46,166 bases of DNA, from the NCBI RefSeq assembly GCF_000003605.2, contig NW_003137828.1:507907-554072 (forward strand), read 5' to 3'. This DNA is from Saccoglossus kowalevskii. Taxonomy: Eukaryota > Hemichordata > Enteropneusta > Harrimaniidae. The notes under the pieces are model-generated. The model did not search any database. It was not told the DNA's origin and worked only from the letters and a program-made list of their open reading frames with translations. A program made the translations under genes and the position numbers. Of this stretch, positions 11,693 to 22,630 are shown in pieces (position 1 is the stretch's first letter; each line of letters opens with the position of its first letter).

Positions 11693-14600
11693 TTATGTGG
11701 AAACATCAAGTGAAAATGTCTTAGAGACTTTGTTTCTTGTTGAGTATGTTGAATCACGCTAATTCTGGCGCTGATGAACTGAATAAAATTGACATTTAAG
11801 CATGTTTCCACGAATAAATATATTTCATATTTGGCTTTTGTAGCCTTAGATATTAGAGCAATAGACATTTTACGTAAACATCTAAACGTAGAAATTGAAT
11901 TTAAAAAAACAAACAAAAACGTTTGAATGACTATTAGTGTCTGTTTCAGTACAATGAGACTGACTGTGTTGCAACTAATACGTATCTCGCCGTTAACCAC
12001 TTCGGATAAGAGAATAAAATGTTGTTAAGTTTCTCGAGATTGTGACGAAGTGAAAGGGATGATTTGAGTTGCGAGACAAACAGCATGCATATTATCAAAT
12101 AAAACAATATACGTCACTGCTTACTGCTGACAATGTTGGCAATTTGAGCAGCAACATTTTACTCATTTAGTTGTTTATCCGAATCGAGCGTATTTACATC
12201 ACGTAATGGTTAGTGACCTTATTTGTGAACTTCAAAACGAGTAAACATGTATGATCGCGATCTTTGAGGCAGATTTAACAAAGTATGATAATGGATAATT
12301 AGAGGACATGGACAATATAATTGTTGGCTTTCATCAGTGGACCTTATAGCGTACACTGGTTTCCTGTTATTGTCAACACAGCAGCATTTTTAACTACACA
12401 AAAGGTCGTGTATATTATATATCGTGTAATTACAATTGCTTTCAAACGATTTTGAGATGAGTAATGTTTTCGAAGAGATTGATAAAATGTAAGTTAATTT
12501 AAGTCCACATTGAATCTTACTATTCTAAATATGGCCTATAATATTTATCGATTCCAGCAGTTATTATCGATTTACAGTGTTAATGTTACAGTGAGTTGTT
12601 CATTGTATTAGATTCCATATTTGTTATAACCTACTTCGGAAGGGGACCAGGTTCGTTGCTGATTCGGGAGCATTATTTTTATTATGTTAGTTTAACAATA
12701 ATATAACACAATACTGTTAACGAGTTTAGTTTATATTCAATTACTATAAAGATTATTTTAGGCATCTTTCTTCAGCTACGAGAAAATAATAGCTTAACAA
12801 TGGGTTAGAGTGACAGAAAAAAAAACAATTCACTCAACCATCACTCAGCGAACCAAATTTTTAGCTTAAATTCCGAAAATGTTACGTTTTAGCACTAAAC
12901 ATCCATTGCGCTGTGTTTTATTTTGACTGGAATGTTAAACGTTGAAAATGTTTCCAAGCAACGACTGTATAATAGGAAGGATTTCCATTAAGTTTCTAGA
13001 TCATGGGCAAGGTCAGAAAACGACTTTTTTTCATTTATTCTCTTTCTAGTTTAGCACTTATAAGTGCACAACTTTAATGTCAAAGTACCAAATCATCCCA
13101 TTAATCCAATTCTTTCACATACTTCTTAGATGTCACAGCAGTAACATAGCAACTAAGGTTAGGAGGACAAATAGAAAATCCCGACAGCAATAAACACTAG
13201 CGGTACTTTATTCATAAATTCTGAAGTCACCACTTTGAATACTAATTGCAAAAGAACAAAGCCACTCAGGATATGAGCTGGACATGGTTATTTCCCAGGT
13301 TTTCTAAACTGTTGATAACAATGGGCAATTTTTGTCTGGTTAGTGTAATACTATTTTGAGTGGAAAATGCGAAAACGGACATTTTGCAAGGGAAACAAAA
13401 GTATGTTTACAGATATTGAAAAACAAAAGATTTTATTGAAACGCCATCTTTATGTATATGTTTTTAATCATCTGCCACTGAAAATATACCTTTCAAATCA
13501 ACCAAAAACACACATAGAGTATGGCAATTGGCAACGTTTCTGGTTAGGATTCAACACAAAAAAAACGTTTTCAGGATTAAACAAATGCAGGTAGAATAAC
13601 GGATAGCATCATACAAACACATGTCCGAATGAAAAGTAAGTCGAAGGAGCCAGGTGTACAATTTTCACAAAGCGGTGTGAAAGGTGTACACATGTACAAG
13701 GACACTCTCCACCTATGTAGACATGAATACAATATTTAGGGGGCTAGTTATAATGATATAGACAACATACAGTTCAAGCTTAAATCATACAGCTGTGGGC
13801 AGCATGTCTCGTTCTCCCAGTATGCCCTGCAGTGCGCATTGCAGGTCCCAATGCGCATGACAGCAATAACACGTGACTGTCTTGAATCCCCTTTCATGAA
13901 TCCCCTCGCAGTAACAAAGTTGATTGTAACTACAAACTGAATCGGCTGACCCAATTACGGTCTCATTTGTCCCTCTTTACAACATCTCTAATTGAATCTA
14001 TTTTCCACATTCTGTGTAACTAAGTTTGTAGTTTACATTTAATGGGGAGGATGTGAATTCCGGTAGACCTTTTGAATGTGACCTTCGACGATTGAAAAAT
14101 ACAACATTAGTTCGCTATGAGAAACATACATAAATTGCCGCCACAAATATACAATGTTTTTCAATTATCGCGGCTTTTCATAAAGCCACGAATTCTGTAT
14201 TCATACGTTGACAAGTGTTATTTTTAACAACGGGCACTGTTGCTTACACTGCCGCAAAACTGAATTTATTCAAACTCGGGATTATTTTTGTGGACAATGC
14301 TGCCAACAGAATGTCGTCTTTCAATTACACTATATTGAAACGTGCAACAGCTAGCCCTAGTGCCAAGTAGCAATATGAGTGAAGAACATGTAATTGTTAA
14401 TATTTGTGTTTGCTAATGTTTTTTGATGAATACATTGGCTTATGATTCATCATCATTCGGTATATTAGACAATAAAATTTTCTAATACGCATGCGCGATA
14501 TTTGCCTTAGAACGCACAATAACAATCACTGCACTGTGTTTTTATTATTATACATCAAACAAATAACTATAGAGTGTGCTTTGAAAGAAACATGTTCAGT

Positions 14601-16849
14601 TTAATACAAATCATAATATAATATGGTCGTCAGTATGCCGTGTCAAACAACAATATTAACCGAATCGTCCATATTGCATTTTTAGCTCTCTGAACTTCGA
14701 AGACACCTTTCAGAAATAACCTTACGCAAAGTGTTATATATTGTTTTCGGTAACTTGATTTAGACCTATGGAAAATCAGACTCATCTGTTTCAAAATTTG
14801 CAAAATTATAGAAATATATCATAAAAATGAGCAAAATATTTGAGTAACATTTTGGCGTGAATAATGATGGCGTTCAAAGTTATATGTGTATACTATTTTT
14901 TGGTTTATCCCAATTTAATCTTAGAAATAGTGTCAACATTTAACCCACTTGAAGAAGTGTACACACAGCGCAGCAAAATACAATATTGCTTATCAAAGTT
15001 GAGAATAGTGAAAGATGCTATTCAGAGCCATATTTTTTTAATCCATGTAATTATTACTATAGCAACAATTAATACGCTGATCCATTGAGCGAATATTTGG
15101 GGATGGAAGGGGGCCTTTATTTATTCCTAACACAATTGTTCACTTCTCGATAATACGCGAATTATGTGAACGATAACGGTGATTAGCTCTCATGATCGCA
15201 ATGACGTCAGTCCTAGTACAATTTACAATACTACAGTATCGTTTGCTCCAAGGCCTAACCTTGTTAGTGTCCTATATTTTAGTCAGTCGTTCGCAATGCT
15301 TAATTGCTACCATTATTCTCTCTCAACATTTTGCGTTTGACAGAAATGTCATCACGTGCTAACTAATTCTGTATACCCGATCGCGCAGACACCGCCACAT
15401 CTTTACGATATATCCTAGAGATATTATCACACTGGTATTATATTACTTGTGTTTGGGACATTTGTGTGAAAAAAAAAAACAAGGTTGTTTTACTATTGCG
15501 CGTTTTTCTGTAACCTGGGGCGTGCACATGTTGATACAAAGGTATATTTCCAATTATGTACTGTTTTATAGACACCGCCTGTCACACGTCGTTCATTGAT
15601 ATTTTATGATTTGTTGAGGGGTTTTTTTGTAAACAACAGAATTTACATTGTAGAAGTTGTTTCTGATTTGCCCAAACGACATCATTATGTCAGATGTACT
15701 GATCAAGCTATTAAATATGTAAATATGTTGCCGCCATTTATCTGTCGTCATACATACAACCCGACTGCTGCCATAAATGAAATTCAATGAAATTTAAACA
15801 AATCTGCTTTGTTCAAAATTACCTTTGTCTTCAGAAACAAACCAAAAATGTATATCAACATTTCAACGCTAAAAATGAATGTAAACTCGAGTAAGAGCAT
15901 TGATTCTTATTTGTATAACAACTCCTAGAAGTCTGATTATAAAAAAAAAAATATTATTATCGGTTTTAAAGTTTATCATTCTCCACACAAAATATCTAAC
16001 ACTATGCTTCCAGGCTTTAGAAACAGTTTAATTCCAGGGAGCCTTGTTGTGAAGTACAGACGCAATATCAACTGTGAGGGCGTCTGTCACGTAAACAGTT
16101 CGCCATTTTTATCCCCGTTATTAATTTCAAGTAAAATGTTTAAAAGACGAGGACGTTTTCAAATTAGTATAGCGCCTGTGGTCATTACAGATACATTCTC
16201 TGTGTTGATGCAAGCGAATGAATGGAACATAGGATATGAAAACGGACATAGCATGTACTTTCCTGGTAATCAATAATGCAAACAAAATAGAGGAAGCAAC
16301 GAGAATGTAACATGTGGAACGCCGGGTAGCAAAAAGCAGACATTGCACGAGTTCAGGAGCGGAGACGGATTCAGACTTATTAATACAATTAAAGATTCTT
16401 ACCTGTGTGTTCACTCGTTTAGAAATAAATAAATCAGTTGGATCAATCTGAAACAGAAGAAATATTTATTTGTATGTATTATAATTTGTCACGTATATTC
16501 GAGTATAGTTAAAGTTGTTTAATAATAATTGTCACTATCGATCTTGCACACCTGTCAAATTACAAGATTCGGATCGATGAAATAATACATGTTACTGCTC
16601 ACTTAAAAGAAATATCGACAAATAGTATATAAACTCTGAAAGGACAAAATTGTTAATTTTAATCATCAAAATAGAATGGGTTGCAAGACAATTATATGAA
16701 TATATCACGTGATGTAAGATCCAAGAGAAAGCTCATTATAATCCAATATAGAAATCATTTTCTAAAAAAAATTTGAAAAATGTCAAATAAAATGCGCGCC
16801 TTGAATTGGCTGCTACAAGCTTCAACTTCACCAAGCAAGCACATATCAA
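11693..16849. other. Gene-free stretch up to the assembly gap
   Basis: One CGCATGCG (14488-14495), one TCACGTGA (16705-16712) and a small hairpin GGCTTTTCATAAAGCC near 14172 are seen. There are no supported genes or clear repeats. Confidence 0.45.
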
Positions 16850-16899
16850 NNNNNNNNNNNNNNNNNNNNNNNNNNNNNNNNNNNNNNNNNNNNNNNNNN
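16850..16899. other. Assembly gap of 50 Ns
   Basis: Exactly 50 consecutive N. The round number suggests a placeholder of arbitrary length, so the true distance across it is unknown. A frame running through it (16806-17018) should not be read as a gene. Confidence 0.99.
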
Positions 16900-18439
16900 A
16901 AATCCTCGGTAAAAACCTATTTTTAAGATGTTACGTCAGATCAAGCATAGTTGTAACATCTGAAGTTATATACAAGATTATCACTAAAAACCGTACGCTC
17001 AATTTTTCATCAAGCTAATTCTTTGATGATCTGTCAGATCATTATGTTTAGACAATTCCACCTAGGTTTCAATGTCACAGGGTGTTTTTGTTCGATTATG
17101 TCAATTCCTAAGTCATGTCCGTAGCTAGTCGTGTAACACTGTCTCTAAGACGGTACAAATGTCTATCGTACCACATTGTCATAAAACCCGACTTCTTTGC
17201 GACACCAGATGCTGACCACAAGAAAGCCGTGGTAAAATACACCTGCAGTGATTCAGTAATAACTTGTAAATGCACCAATGAGCGTGCTTCTCTTTGAATA
17301 TCAAGGACCAGTCAGTCTACTTGTAAGAAGTAGACGTTCAGTGCCCTCGTTCTAAAACAAACGATGATTGGTCATAAGCATCATGTCGTTTCCTTATGAA
17401 TATATGAATATGTAAATCAAAATACGTAAATCATAGCTCCCAAATGCAGATCTCGTAGTGGTACGAGACTGTGTTTAAAGTGTAGAGTAAAAAAACATGG
17501 CAGGCGAGTAACCACTACTACGCAGTGTTTGATTTGAGACACTGACGGCGTGGTGAAGTACTCGGACAAATGATATCATCATGATATTGATACATGTAAA
17601 TAGTCTATTGATAATATTTCCAAGAACATTGAAGTTATAAGACCCGCGCATGCGTATGATGAGCGTGTAAAGCGTACATGTGTAGATTTCATGCCATTGA
17701 AAAACTCAAATGAACTAAAATAGTGCGGCTTCACTTTATAGTGAACAGCTAGTCGCCATGTTTTTGAATCACATAACGCAACTCCCATTAATCAGTTTAC
17801 GCTGTGGTAACTCTGGTAACTATTCATTGGCTAATATTCCACGCTCTTGGAACCGATATATTCATTTCACGCATTATCGCCGTCATCAGAGATTGCTCGA
17901 TACATCGACTTTCATCGTGGCGTATCAGTTCATCTGAGTCCTGTAATTGACTTTACTGGCCTTTGACCGGCCTTTTACTAGCTGGTAATCAAGTTGGCAA
18001 ACCGTGTCAAAATAAAGTAATCTAAACCCGCCAAGTAATGACTTCCTCTGTTTGATTCGCCTCGTAACCGCGTCTCACCATCCTTCGTTGTGGGTCATTA
18101 CAATATCTGTTCATTTAGCGGCAATTTTAAGGACTGTCTCTAACTCTCGCCTGAGTGATTCTGATCTTGCCACTGCCTCCCGGGCAAATAGACCTGGTAC
18201 GTATCACTTGATTTTCAATGATTCGGTCTCGCGTGTCGCTTACTGAAGATGGAATTATCGTCCATATAACGGATTAGTACGTGAGTCACGTATGCCATTT
18301 GAGATAGCAATTAACGGTCGCTTCAATTAGCCAAGATAGGGGCACAATATTTGCGAATATTAATTTATACATCGATCGTATGAAATATTCATACAATCAA
18401 CGACGAAAACAAATATATTCGACAGGCGCTCATTTTTTT
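16900..18439. other. Gene-free stretch after the gap
   Basis: CGCATGCG at 17647-17654. Bases 17800-18250 are less AT-rich and more complex than their surroundings, which could mark a conserved non-coding element or untranslated exon. No splice-bounded coding exon is recognised. Confidence 0.4.
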
Positions 18440-18735
18440 TGTTTTCAACGTTTACTGTGACAATAAAATACTATTCATAAAATTCCCCCGACCATATCGA
18501 AACTGTAAACTTGCGAACAAATAGAAATATAATGGGATTCACTGAACCACAAAATATTACACTCCTCGTCACTTATTTTATATTTCACGAATCGATCACG
18601 TCACGCAACTGTTAGAAATACCGGTATTGTGTATTCCAGCTGGACGTTCTGGCGATAAACGCCACGTATCTCGCGCATTCGAAAAAATAAACATCGCGCG
18701 ATTTATTTCGTCAAGATCACGCGATATGAATGCAA
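18440..18735. repeat. Diverged direct repeat, copy 1
   Basis: GACAATAAAATACTATTC at 18459, then a C-rich CGACC..TCGAA segment, a GTCACGC at about 18599 and a TCGCGCGA word near 18695, align in the same order with copy 2 beginning about 700 bases downstream. This may be an old interspersed element or a segmental duplication. No coding capacity is seen. Confidence 0.7.
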
Positions 18736-19139
18736 GTTAAACGCATGTCTGTCAGGGGAAGGGGGGTAATAGGTGTATATGCACCCTGGTGAGGAATTTA
18801 TCGTAAAACGCAGCAAATACACACGCTATGAATTAGTGGTGGGGACTATTGATTCAAATATGCGCATGCGCTCTGAAATAATAGTACGTAATATTCAACG
18901 TGATTTAACACTTGTGTACACCACTGCTCCCTTGACCGAACACTATGTTGTTGTGTTGATAAATATAGCCAATAATGTTGTTTTAACAACTTGAAAATAT
19001 CGGCTGGTCACCGATGTTCATTGTAGCTGTCGAATTGCAACAAACACTGAAATAAAAAGAAACTTGGGTGTTGTCATCGAAACTGATCGCATTCCACATA
19101 AACGGGAAGAAGCATGAGACCGTCTGGTCAAAAACATTA

Positions 19140-19550
19140 GGTGTCAACACGTGTTTATCCGACAATAAAATACTATTCTTGAAATTCACGCGACCGTGTC
19201 GAATTTGTAACAATTACATACAAACACGAATAATGTGATTCAGTGAAGCATACAGATGTTAGATTACCTGTCATTTTTGTTTTACATTTAACAAACCGAA
19301 CATGTCACGCAGCACCCGCGGTCGTGGTTCTTGTGAAAACTACTGATCAATAATTCACCACACACACAGTAATATAATCTGATATTTCGTATCTGGACAA
19401 AAGAAATATTGCGTTGAAAGAAATATATATCTCGCGCGATTTAAAAGAAATATCGCGCGACTAAAGACACGTATCTCATACGCTGAAGGAAATATATATT
19501 TCACGCGATGAACTAAACTATATATCTCGCGAGATCGCGGTGTAACTTGA
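19140..19550. repeat. Diverged direct repeat, copy 2, with expanded TCGCGCGA cluster
   Basis: This repeats the order of copy 1: GACAATAAAATACTATTC at 19161, CGACCGTGTCGAA, then GTCACGC at about 19304. Its tail is expanded into several AAAGAAATATATATC-type units ending in CTCGCGCGAT, ATCGCGCGAC or TCACGCGATG. It finishes with the palindrome TCTCGCGAGA at 19525-19534. Confidence 0.7.
19525..19534. promoter_or_regulatory. TCTCGCGAGA palindrome (BANP-type motif)
   Basis: This is a perfect match to the decamer known in vertebrates as a BANP binding site in CpG-rich promoters. No TSS is evident here, so function is inferred from the motif alone. Confidence 0.35.
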
Positions 19551-20942
19551 ATGAGGAGTTTTTGTGTCAGGATCGTGCAGGTAAAATAGGTCTCAGAAGT
19601 ATCAGTCTGATAATTCTGATTAATTTTAAGTATAATTGTTCAATATCGTAAGATAGATTACAATTGATCGCAAAGTGAAGAAACCTTAATTGTTAGGGCT
19701 TTAATATATGTAAATTAGTATTCGTAACTGGTACGTTTTCATTCGTGTGCGTGCCGAATATTGTGTTGCTGTTTTCTGTGATTTGTATTTCTAAAAACCG
19801 ATACCATTTTCCATGTCTCGTCTTCAGTGGGGCCGTCTAGTCATCAATGTACAACAAAGTTAATAATGTTCACCGTGATAAGGAGTCCTATAAATCGTTA
19901 TTATTTCCTTCAGATTACAAGGTAGATATTAATCTAATTTTCTTGCCCGCCAGGGGCTAGATAGACAACCTCCGTGCAGTAATTTGAAATCAGCGCATGC
20001 GCATATTATTCTAAAAGCCTATTCCGGCGCAATTTCACAAGAATTACACCATGCGAAGAACGAGAGCGGAATTATGGCGGTGAAATAGAAACCCAGGAAC
20101 AAGAAAGACTCAGATGGGGAAATCATTAACGCATCTTGATAACGAGAGTGATTGAACCCAGAGGTTTAAACTTACGCATTACGCATGTGTAGGATTTAGG
20201 AAGCCATCATGAAGTGAACAGAGATCTGACGTGATTTACGGCGACAAACACACAGCAATACATTTATAAAAGATCCATTCAGCGCTTAGCTTGTCGAACA
20301 ACTTCCCAGCAAACTTGTCGATTTCACGAGTTATGTCAAAACACAGGGATGTCGTTTTTTTTATTATCCGCGTTACGTCTTATGACAAACAGGATATGAC
20401 GACATGATCGGGTTATTTTTAGAATTGGAATTGCCTGGGAATGACAGGAAAAAAACACCAATAAGCTAAGGGGACATCCATTTGAAATACAGAAGCTGTT
20501 AATAATTCATGATGACGTTTTATATATCTCACATTCTCGCGGTATTTAAAAATCAAATTTCAGGCCAAGGCTTGGTCGTTTTCTAGTGTTAGTGCATAAG
20601 GTTTCTCAGTAAATTTCGTAACTGTTATGCTATATGCATACTGCACTTATAATTGCGTGATATAGTAGTACATAATTTTTTTGTTTCGTGATTTATATCT
20701 GATTTTACACAGTGAGACTCAGCTGGTCTACCAGTAAAACCCAAAAGTTGTCGTTTTCGTAAACTGTTTTTACTTAATTTAGTTCAACTGTGAATTGATA
20801 CGCAACGCAACTACATTATCGTTATAGCTTATATCTGTCGTTGCTCTCATTCGCTATTACTCAATGCTTGCTTGACGTGTGCGTGCTGTAACGTCATCGT
20901 CGGGTTTAAAGAACAAACACACCCGTGGATTATCTGAATTTC
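19551..20942. other. Gene-free stretch upstream of the 67-bp array
   Basis: CGCATGCG at 19994-20001. An exon or promoter of the BTB/kelch gene could lie here, but I found no donor that joins in phase 0 to the exon at 22631 with a convincing coding segment. Confidence 0.4.
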
Positions 20943-22182
20943 CAAAGATATATACTGCCTCCGATATATACCACGCATGCTCATTCCCACACTCTGTTGT
21001 ATTCACACGTACAGTTTCTCACCGCCTCCGATATACACCACGTATGCTCATTCCCACACGTTAGCGTATTCACGCGTTCAGTTTCTCACTGCCTCCGATA
21101 TATACCACGCATGCTCATTCCCACACTCTGTTGTATTCACGCGTACAGTTTCTCACTGCCTCCGATATACACCACGCATGCTCATTCCCACACGTTAGTG
21201 TATTCACGAGTGCAGTTTCTCACTGCCTCCGATATACACCACGCATGCTCATTCCCACAATCTGGTGTATTCACGCGTTCAGTTTCTCACTGCCTCCGAT
21301 ATACACCACGCATGCTCATTCCCACACCCTGATGTATTAACTAGTACAGTTTCTCACTGCCTCCAATATATACCACGCATGCTCATTCCCACAATTTGGC
21401 GTATTCACGCGTACAGTTTCTCACCGCCTCAAATATATACCACGCATGCTCATTCCCACAATTTGGTGTATTCACGCGTTCAGTTTCTCACTGCCTCCGA
21501 TATATACCACGCATGCTCATTCCCACAATCTGGTGTATTCACGCGTACAGTTTCTCACCGCCTCAAATATATACCACGCATGCTCATTTCCACACTCTGA
21601 TGTATTAACTCGTACAGTTTCTCACTGCTTTCAATATATACCCCACATGCTAATTCCCACAATCTGGTGTATTAATTCGTACATTTTCTCACTGCCTCCG
21701 ATATATACCACGCATGCTCATTCCCACAATTTGGTATATTCACGCGTACAGTTTCTCACCGCCTCAAATATATACCACGCATGCTCATTTCCACACTCTG
21801 ATGTATTAACTCGTACAGTTTCTCACTGCTTTCAATATATACCCCACATGCTAATTCCCACAATCTGGTGTATTCACGCGTCCAGTTTCTCACTGCCTCC
21901 GATATATACCACGCATTCTCATTCCCACAATTTGGTGTATTCACGCGTTCAGTTTTTCATTGCCTCCGATATATACCACGCATTCTCATTCCCACAATTT
22001 GGTGTATTCACGCGTTCAGTTTTTCATTGCCTCCGATATATACCACGCATTCTCATTTCCACAATCTTGTGTATTCACGCGTACAGTTTCTCACCATCTC
22101 AAATATATACAACGCATGCTCATTCCCACACTTTAGTGTATTCACGCGTACAGTATCTCACTCTCTAATATATTCTCGTATT
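20943..22182. repeat. 67-bp minisatellite, 18 register-perfect copies plus degenerate edges
   Basis: The landmark ATGCTCATTCCCACA (or a close variant) recurs at 20977, 21044, 21111, 21178 and on to 22116, always exactly 67 bases apart, with only substitutions. Each unit carries the palindromes GCATGC (or a variant) and ACGCGT. A degenerate unit precedes the first landmark and decayed copies continue to about 22240. The consensus has no stop codon in any forward frame. Because 67 is not a multiple of 3, each frame runs through all three readings, which produces spurious overlapping ORFs of up to 240 codons. I do not regard these as genes. The array ends about 450 bases before the BTB/kelch exon. 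Confidence 0.97.
21513..21914. repeat. Three-unit (201-bp) higher-order duplication inside the 67-bp array
   Basis: Bases 21513-21713 and 21714-21914 match as blocks of three units. Both share a rare unit variant (CTGATGTATTAACTCG, then a TTTCAATATATACCCCACAT junction) found nowhere else in the array. Units 21915-21981 and 21982-22048 are also identical by eye. This shows the array grew by block duplications as well as single-unit steps. Confidence 0.85.
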
Positions 22183-22498
22183 TCATTTCTCCATCTCTGA
22201 TATATTTACACGGGTATCACTCTCACCCTCTGAACATTCTCTCCAATCTATCGACAATGAATTTTACATTGACATTTAAATAGCGGAATTGTTGAATTCC
22301 TGTCTTTCCGCACCACTGTCACCAACAATCACTTAAGCATACGTCAAATTATAGTGAGCGAACAGGGCGATCCCCGGAGAGAGTGGTTAATTCAAACTAG
22401 TGCTTATCAAATGAAATCTCGTGCTCTTCAAGGAGGTCATGTGGGGTCAGTCTCCTCAACTGATATTTACAAATTTTGAGTCACGTTGATTTCCGTTG
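22183..22498 (+). other. Region between the minisatellite and the BTB/kelch frame
   Basis: Decayed 67-bp units persist to about 22240. The remainder is moderate-GC, non-repetitive sequence that could hold a promoter or 5' UTR, but I see no TATA box, initiator or clear splice donor. Nothing else can be supported. Confidence 0.3.
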
Positions 22499-22630
22499 AT
22501 GGCGCTCTATACCATTAATCTGGTCTACATTCTGATACATTTTAAATCATCTAGTTATAAATTACGTAAGCCCCCTGTTTTCATTTTATATCCGCTTGTG
22601 AATAATGCTATTTATTTTTTTTATTCACAG
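22499..22630 (+). other. In-frame upstream extension: probable intron end, or alternative N-terminus
   Basis: An ATG at 22499 is in frame with the BTB/kelch exon and is preceded by an in-frame TGA at 22487. It would add 44 residues (MALYTINLVYILIHF...). These are hydrophobic and encoded by AT-rich DNA unlike the rest of the gene. The stretch ends in a long T-rich tract and TTCACAG at 22624-22630, a good 3' splice site, and the exon would then open in phase 0 (Leu-Val-Asp-Glu). I favour an intron with an upstream exon not identified. A GTAAGC at 22566 would give a 65-bp intron, but splicing it puts this ATG out of frame. The ATG context is weak (T at -3, G at +4). Confidence 0.55.

Noticed and set aside
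16806-17018. Frame running through the N gap
   Set aside because: The gap length is arbitrary, so the reading frame across it is meaningless.
21446-22168. 240-codon plus-strand frame and several overlapping ones between 20879 and 22200
   Set aside because: They arise from the stop-free 67-bp minisatellite read in all frames. There is no domain and no unique sequence.
22499-22630. 65-bp micro-intron (GTAAGC at 22566 to CAG at 22630) joined to the ATG at 22499
   Set aside because: Splicing leaves 67 coding bases before the junction, which puts the BTB/kelch frame out of phase.
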